Origin: Poronia punctata
Taxonomy: Eukaryota > Ascomycota > Sordariomycetes > Xylariales > Xylariaceae
DNA: 64,000 nt
Assembly: GCA_022579005.1 (NCBI GenBank)
Contig: MU401457.1
Span: 1-64,000 of the forward strand
Direction: 5' to 3'
A program made the position numbers and the translations under genes. Positions 58,978 through 64,000 of the stretch are shown here, in pieces. The notes below the pieces were generated by a model. That model ran no database searches. It was not told the origin of the DNA and saw nothing but the letters and a program-made list of their open reading frames with translations. The number at the start of each line of letters is the position of its first letter. Positions within the stretch are counted from its first letter, which is position 1.

Positions 58978-61900
58978 ATGCCTGGCATCGTGGAGCCGGA
59001 GCTGCTCGAAGAACCAGAAACTGCGCCCGTTGAGCTTCCCATCGATACGACTCCTCCGCGGCCCTACGTCGTCTTCAAACAACATGTAGAACTCGAGATT
59101 GATTTCCGCCAAAAGCGCGTCCACGGCCGTTCCCATATTCTGGTGGTACCCATCGAACCCGATGTCCCCCATGTCTTCATCGACGCCCGCCACTGTGCAA
59201 TAGACGTTGAGAACATCACCGTCTCGAACTGCCCCGCGGAAGCTTCGTACGAGGACCCTTGCGATGCACTTGCGACGCCGGATGCCTACCAGTGGGAAGC
59301 AGCACAATGGTCCATCAGAAAGCGCCGGATGGAGAAGCTCCTTCATCATCGTCGAAAAGAAGTACCTGTGATGGACCATGATCTGGCATGCTGTCAACCC
59401 CTAGACGGGTCTCTCCGGGTGACACTCCCTAGCGCCGAGGAAGTCAAGAAGAGGAACCGGGACGCGACCAAAGCTGATCAACAAGAGCTGCTTATTCACG
59501 CCGATGGCAACGTCCAGGGCTATAGAATTAGCATTCCCTTCGAACTGAAGAACACACATAATGGCCTGCACTTCGTCGGCGTCGACCCGGGTGATCTCCG
59601 CTATCCCCATGTATACACTCGCCACTCTGTTGAACCCGGAACGGCATGTTCCATATTCCCCTGCATCGACGATCCTGGCTGCCGGAACCCCTGGAGGGTG
59701 TCTATCACTTGCCCTCGGACTCTGGGTGATGCATTCCAACGGCCCGCTGTCGCCCAGGACCATACTCCAAACCTTGCCAAAGACGGGAGCCGTAAGCGGA
59801 AGCGGAGTGACGAGGAACCTCAACCAACGGATATTGACCTTACCGAGGAAGATAAACAGCTTGAGATGACTGTCGTATGTTCGGGATTTCTGACCGGAGA
59901 AGCGATCCACAAAGACGACGAAACCAAGAAGACGATGACATTCGAGATTGATAACAACAAAGCGGCAAAGCATGTCGGTTTCGCCATTGGGCCGTTCGAG
60001 CATGTGGATCTGTGGTCCGAATTCAGAAGCGAGGAAGACGATATAAAGTTGGGAGTTAGCGCTGCCAAAGTCCATGGGTACTGTCTACCAGGCCGTGCGG
60101 AGGAGGTTAGAAACACCTGCGCTGCCTTGGTTACAGCCGTGGATTACTTTGTTCTCCATTTCGGCCGCTACCCTTTCGAGAACTACAAAGTATGTTTCGT
60201 CGATGACATGGTCGAGGATAGCGTTCCCCTCTGTGCATTCTCCCTGTGTAGCAGCAGGCTCCTATACCCCTCAGATATTGTCGACACGCGGGTCGATACG
60301 ACCAGGACTCTGGTCTATTCTCTCGCCAGCCAATGGTTCGGTGTGAATATTGTTCCCAACACCAAGGCGGATATTTGGCTCGTCGTGGGTATTGCATGGT
60401 TTATGACGGAGTACTTTATGAAACACCTATGTGGTAACAATGCCTTTCGGTTCCGCATGAAGACCATGGCAGACCGTCTCGTTGAAGTTGACGTGAGGAG
60501 GCCGTCGTTGCATGACATGGGTGAACACCTATATCTTGGCGGCTTCGAAGTTGACTTCATGAACCTGAAAGCCCCGTTGGTGCTCTTCATACTTGATCGT
60601 CGGCTTTCCAAGTCGTCGGGCTCAGCGGGCATATCTCGCATCATCTCTCGCATGGTCAGTAAGGCAAACACGTCTACGCAAGCGAATGACGATGTGCTTC
60701 CTTCCGACTCGTTCCGTAAAGCGTGCGAGAAGATTGGCTCGACGCGACTGGAAAGCTTCTGGAACCAGTGGGTTATCGGCTCAGGGTGTCCCAGGTTTGA
60801 CGTCTTCCAGCGATTCAACAAGAAGAAGCTCTGTGTCGAGATGACAGTCCGTCAGGTTCAGGACATTGCCGCTGCCAAGGTGCGCCCCATCGACAAGAAC
60901 GACTTCTGGAGAGACGTGCGCGAGGAGACACATGCCGTGTACGCCGGTGAATTGCAACAGGCTTTTACTGGTCCGATGACGATCCGAATTCACGAAGCTG
61001 ATGGCACGCCTTACGAGCACATAGTGGAAATTCGTGAAGACGGTGCAAGGTCGGTCAGATTCGAGATTCCTTACAACACCAAGTATAAGCGGCTTAAGAG
61101 AAACCGCCGACAGCGTGAGAGGGCCATGGCGAACAACAACGCCAAAGAAGACGGTCAAAAGGAACTGTATTATCTGGGCGATGTCTTTCAGCATCCGGAC
61201 GAGGTTGAGGAATGGGGCTTCCGAGACTGGGACGAAGAGACCGAGTTGAAAATGGACCAGGAATCCTACGAGTGGATCCGGATGGATGCCGACTTTGAAT
61301 GGCTTTGCGAGATGAAGACGAATCTGCCGGCCTACATGTACGCTTCACAGCTGCAACAGGACCGGGACGTCGCCGCCCAACAAGATTCTATGCTCTTCCT
61401 GCAACAATCTTTCGCCAAGTCTGGTGCTCATCCGCTCGTGTCCACCATACTTACTCGGACCCTACTGGATCCGCGATATTTCTATGGAATTCGCCTCATG
61501 GCCGTAGAGGAGCTCCCACGACACGCAGTTCAGGAGCAGGTCGATTGGATTGGACTGAAACATCTACAGAAGACGTTTCAGCACTTTTTCTGTCACCCGG
61601 GGACCACGACTCCCCGCCCGAATAACTTTTCGGATTTGCGGGAGTATATGATCCAGTGCGCCATTCCCGAAGCCATGGCTCGTATCCGCGGCGAGGACGG
61701 GAAATGTCCCAAGGAGGCCCGCAGATTCATCCTAGGGCTGCTCCAGTTAAACAATAACTCGGAGAACGTATACTCTGATCAGTTCTATATCTGCAGGCTG
61801 ATCAAAGCCCTTGCCATGTGCCAAATCCCCGACGAGAAGAAAGCGAAACCACAGATGAACATGTCACTCGCATTTGGGGATGGCGACGATGAAGACGAGA

Positions 61901-64000
61901 TCATGGGTGAGGACGTCGACCCGGAGCCCGAGGAGTTTCAGAAACTTGCTATCGAGGAAATTAACAGGTACTGCCGAAGAGATGAATACGCACCTTCTTT
62001 TCAGAACTGCTTCACCGTGGCAGCCCTCGACGCGTTTTGCCGGCTCATGAAAGCGGAGGTCATGCCCCTGAATCCCCTCGTTTTCGTCCAGTATTTGCAA
62101 GATAGGACAGCCGACGTCGTTCGAATCAAGGCATGCGATTCCTTGGTGGAACTAGGGTTGCTGAACAAGCCAGAGTTCTTACAATACTTCTTTTCGGCCA
62201 TCAGCACCGACCCCTCCCCATTCGTCCGTGGCGAGTTGTTTAAAGTTCTGTGCCGTGGTCTAGCTAGCATGGCAATAGGAGAGGAAACTACTTCTAACAA
62301 GCAGAAACAGGGTGACCAGCCTGCTAAGGAAGGGCTGGACCTTGTGGTGGAGCAAGAGAACGAAGAACGAGAGAAGTCCAAGGCGCGTAAGGAGAATCTC
62401 CAGGCAGCCCTTGCCGCCCTCAAGGAGCGCACTGCAGACGACGAGGTATTTCAAGAGGCAATCTGGCGAGCGTTGGAATCGCCAGTGTTGACGGTGGCCG
62501 AACGCATCAACCTACTAGAAATTTGTGCCTTGTTGGTTGACGATTATCCGTCACTCGTGTTGAAATTCAAATACCCAGAGGCTTGGTCCGCTAGGCGCGG
62601 CGAGGCTGTCCAGGATAAGAAGTGCGTTGTCGACTTCAAGAGACATTATAGGACAAAGTCTCGAGGAACCTACGCTACTCCCTTGCCACCACCTCCGCCG
62701 CCGCCCTCGCGGCCTGAACCCAAACGGACCATCACGTTGAATCTTAATAGGACCCCCAGCATAAGCAACAAGTCGGCGACTACGCCGACAAGTAGCCAAC
62801 CCCAGCCGCCACCTACTACCGCAGCCCCTGCTTCGCTTACTGCTGCAACTCCGGTGCCGAGCCAGCTAAAGAAGTCCATAAGCGTCACTGTGCCCAAGCC
62901 CGCCGCAGCCTCACCATCCCCTGCAGTCACGGCAACGAAACCGTCTGCTCCCAGCGACTCTCGCCCCGGTACCCCCAGCTCCAGCACTGCTAAGCCTTCG
63001 ACTGTGGCCAAACTTGCTGTTACCGCCAAGCCCGCTGCCGTTGCTAAACCTGCGGCAACCTCTAAGCCTGCTACTACCCCCAAGCCTACGGTCACTCCTA
63101 AGCCTGCTGGTACACCCAAGCCTACCGTCACTCCTAAGCCTGGTGCTACCTCGACCTCTAAGCCTGTGATCGCCAAGCCTGTGATCGCCAAGCCTGTTAT
63201 TAGCAAGCCTACCCTAGGCAAGTCTGGCGCCTCTCAGGAGAGACCGCCAAAGCCAGCTAGTTCGCAAGAGAGGCCTGTAACAAACATCAGCAAGTCCTCT
63301 GTTCCACATGAAAAGTCGATCAAGAGCGCTTCCAGGCCATTTTCACCACATGGAAAGATGGTAAAAAGTGGCGAGCCACGTCGGGATAGCATTTCTGTTC
63401 TCCCCCCTATTCGGCCCACTGTCGAATCTCCTCATGCGGAATCGAAGCTGCATGCCGCCAAGGCGAATGGAATCAGCAGTCTGCCTGCAAAGCCGCTGAA
63501 GTCATTGAAACGAAGCAGCACGGAGAGCGAAGGGGGCCGACCATCCAAAGTCGTCAAGCTCAATACTTCTGGAATCATTGACGCCATGAAGCAGCTGAAA
63601 CCGAGTAAAACTGTCAAGTTGAAGTTTACGGCTTGGAACAAACTTAGGATGAAGAACCCACCGGCTCCGGCGACAATCCGAGCCGTAGGTAAGAAACCTA
63701 CTTTGAACACGTCGGTCAACCGCGGGTCTTCGAGTCAGCCCGGGAAGTTGGGCGCCCCACGCACGGCTCTGCCGAAACCAAAAAGTGCGGCTAGAGCAAC
63801 ACCTCCACCACCACCTCGGAAGCCATCCTCTACTCCGGTCTCCAATGCACAGCCTTCGGCAAGCACCCAGAGCAGTGGAGGTAGTGGCAAAGTGAGAAAG
63901 CCGTTGCCCGACATGCGGAAGCCACTTCCGTCAGCAGTTGCCAACCCGCATCCTACACCATCCAAGACTACTTCACCATCATCTCCAACAGCACCGAAGA
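58978..64000 (+). CDS. taf2: TFIID subunit TAF2 (TSM1), 3' end outside the window
   Basis: General transcription factor TFIID subunit that contacts core-promoter DNA. One uninterrupted frame of 1674 codons, still open at the window edge, so partial. The start MPGIVEPELLEEP matches fungal TAF2 starts. The first ~900 aa have an M1-aminopeptidase fold: FKQHVELEIDFRQKRVHGRS, LHFVGVDPGD, CSIFPCIDDP.CRNPWRVSI, FAIGPFEHVDLW, YPFENYKVCFVDD. The zinc-binding HExxH site is lost: at 447-455 it reads YSLASQWFG, keeping only the QWFG that follows it, as known for TAF2. WFMTEYFMKHLCGNNAFRFR and WNQWVIGSGCPRFDVF follow, then a HEAT-like region ending near 1220. From about 1230 on it is Pro/Ser/Thr/Lys low complexity with a P6 run and a tandem KP repeat (about 1340-1415), unusually long for a TAF2 tail. 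Confidence 0.93.
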   Translation, partial: MPGIVEPELLEEPETAPVELPIDTTPPRPYVVFKQHVELEIDFRQKRVHGRSHILVVPIEPDVPHVFIDARHCAIDVENITVSNCPAEASYEDPCDALATPDAYQWEAAQWSIRKRRMEKLLHHRRKEVPVMDHDLACCQPLDGSLRVTLPSAEEVKKRNRDATKADQQELLIHADGNVQGYRISIPFELKNTHNGLHFVGVDPGDLRYPHVYTRHSVEPGTACSIFPCIDDPGCRNPWRVSITCPRTLGDAFQRPAVAQDHTPNLAKDGSRKRKRSDEEPQPTDIDLTEEDKQLEMTVVCSGFLTGEAIHKDDETKKTMTFEIDNNKAAKHVGFAIGPFEHVDLWSEFRSEEDDIKLGVSAAKVHGYCLPGRAEEVRNTCAALVTAVDYFVLHFGRYPFENYKVCFVDDMVEDSVPLCAFSLCSSRLLYPSDIVDTRVDTTRTLVYSLASQWFGVNIVPNTKADIWLVVGIAWFMTEYFMKHLCGNNAFRFRMKTMADRLVEVDVRRPSLHDMGEHLYLGGFEVDFMNLKAPLVLFILDRRLSKSSGSAGISRIISRMVSKANTSTQANDDVLPSDSFRKACEKIGSTRLESFWNQWVIGSGCPRFDVFQRFNKKKLCVEMTVRQVQDIAAAKVRPIDKNDFWRDVREETHAVYAGELQQAFTGPMTIRIHEADGTPYEHIVEIREDGARSVRFEIPYNTKYKRLKRNRRQRERAMANNNAKEDGQKELYYLGDVFQHPDEVEEWGFRDWDEETELKMDQESYEWIRMDADFEWLCEMKTNLPAYMYASQLQQDRDVAAQQDSMLFLQQSFAKSGAHPLVSTILTRTLLDPRYFYGIRLMAVEELPRHAVQEQVDWIGLKHLQKTFQHFFCHPGTTTPRPNNFSDLREYMIQCAIPEAMARIRGEDGKCPKEARRFILGLLQLNNNSENVYSDQFYICRLIKALAMCQIPDEKKAKPQMNMSLAFGDGDDEDEIMGEDVDPEPEEFQKLAIEEINRYCRRDEYAPSFQNCFTVAALDAFCRLMKAEVMPLNPLVFVQYLQDRTADVVRIKACDSLVELGLLNKPEFLQYFFSAISTDPSPFVRGELFKVLCRGLASMAIGEETTSNKQKQGDQPAKEGLDLVVEQENEEREKSKARKENLQAALAALKERTADDEVFQEAIWRALESPVLTVAERINLLEICALLVDDYPSLVLKFKYPEAWSARRGEAVQDKKCVVDFKRHYRTKSRGTYATPLPPPPPPPSRPEPKRTITLNLNRTPSISNKSATTPTSSQPQPPPTTAAPASLTAATPVPSQLKKSISVTVPKPAAASPSPAVTATKPSAPSDSRPGTPSSSTAKPSTVAKLAVTAKPAAVAKPAATSKPATTPKPTVTPKPAGTPKPTVTPKPGATSTSKPVIAKPVIAKPVISKPTLGKSGASQERPPKPASSQERPVTNISKSSVPHEKSIKSASRPFSPHGKMVKSGEPRRDSISVLPPIRPTVESPHAESKLHAAKANGISSLPAKPLKSLKRSSTESEGGRPSKVVKLNTSGIIDAMKQLKPSKTVKLKFTAWNKLRMKNPPAPATIRAVGKKPTLNTSVNRGSSSQPGKLGAPRTALPKPKSAARATPPPPPRKPSSTPVSNAQPSASTQSSGGSGKVRKPLPDMRKPLPSAVANPHPTPSKTTSPSSPTAPK

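Overview
This window comes from a filamentous ascomycete (Pezizomycotina). Genes carry 50-190 nt spliceosomal introns with GT..AG ends and CTRAY-like branch points. Fungal-specific families are present: Zn2Cys6 regulator, DUF3176, NACHT NLR, GH5 mannanase, Psr-type phosphatase, SAS4. The first ~12.9 kb is a block of almost pure A+T with the footprint of repeat-induced point mutation (RIP). I did not identify the species. No rRNA, tRNA or CRISPR was seen.

Layout. (1) 1-12.88 kb: RIP-degraded repeats. A dead Ty3/Gypsy LTR retrotransposon is recognisable at 4421-12335. Its two 193-bp LTRs differ only by C/T and G/A transitions, and a stop-riddled reverse transcriptase can still be read at 9153-9479. 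(2) 13.7-25.3 kb, accessory-looking genes: MFS transporter (+), convergent Zn2Cys6 regulator (-), DUF3176 membrane protein (-), secreted ureohydrolase (+). (3) 26-36.3 kb, housekeeping genes: Cox24/mS38 (-), Psr1/SCP-type phosphatase (-), peroxisomal ABCD fatty-acid transporter (+). (4) 36.3-40.2 kb: gene-poor, with an 18-G run. (5) 40.2-51.3 kb, five + strand features: amino acid/choline-type permease, secreted GH5 mannanase, small secreted protein of unknown function, an assembly gap beside a 9-bp minisatellite, and a 1078-aa NACHT NLR-like protein. (6) 51.6-64 kb, conserved genes: IQ-motif protein (-), SAS4 silencing-complex subunit (+), and TAF2 (+), which runs off the right edge.

The genes do not form one pathway. 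There is no PKS, NRPS or terpene cyclase, so this is not a secondary-metabolite cluster. Themes are nutrient use (mannanase, permease, ureohydrolase, MFS, peroxisomal fatty-acid import), chromatin/transcription (SAS4, TAF2, Zn2Cys6) and a possible self/non-self or immune receptor (NLR). The clearest candidates for something new are the NLR with no recognisable repeat sensor, the uncharacterised secreted protein upstream of it, and a non-coding octamer (TACTCGTA) found about 16 times outside coding sequence.

All exon models were built by hand from splice signals, reading-frame phase and remembered family sequences. Intron phases were checked to add up, but no transcript or database search was available.
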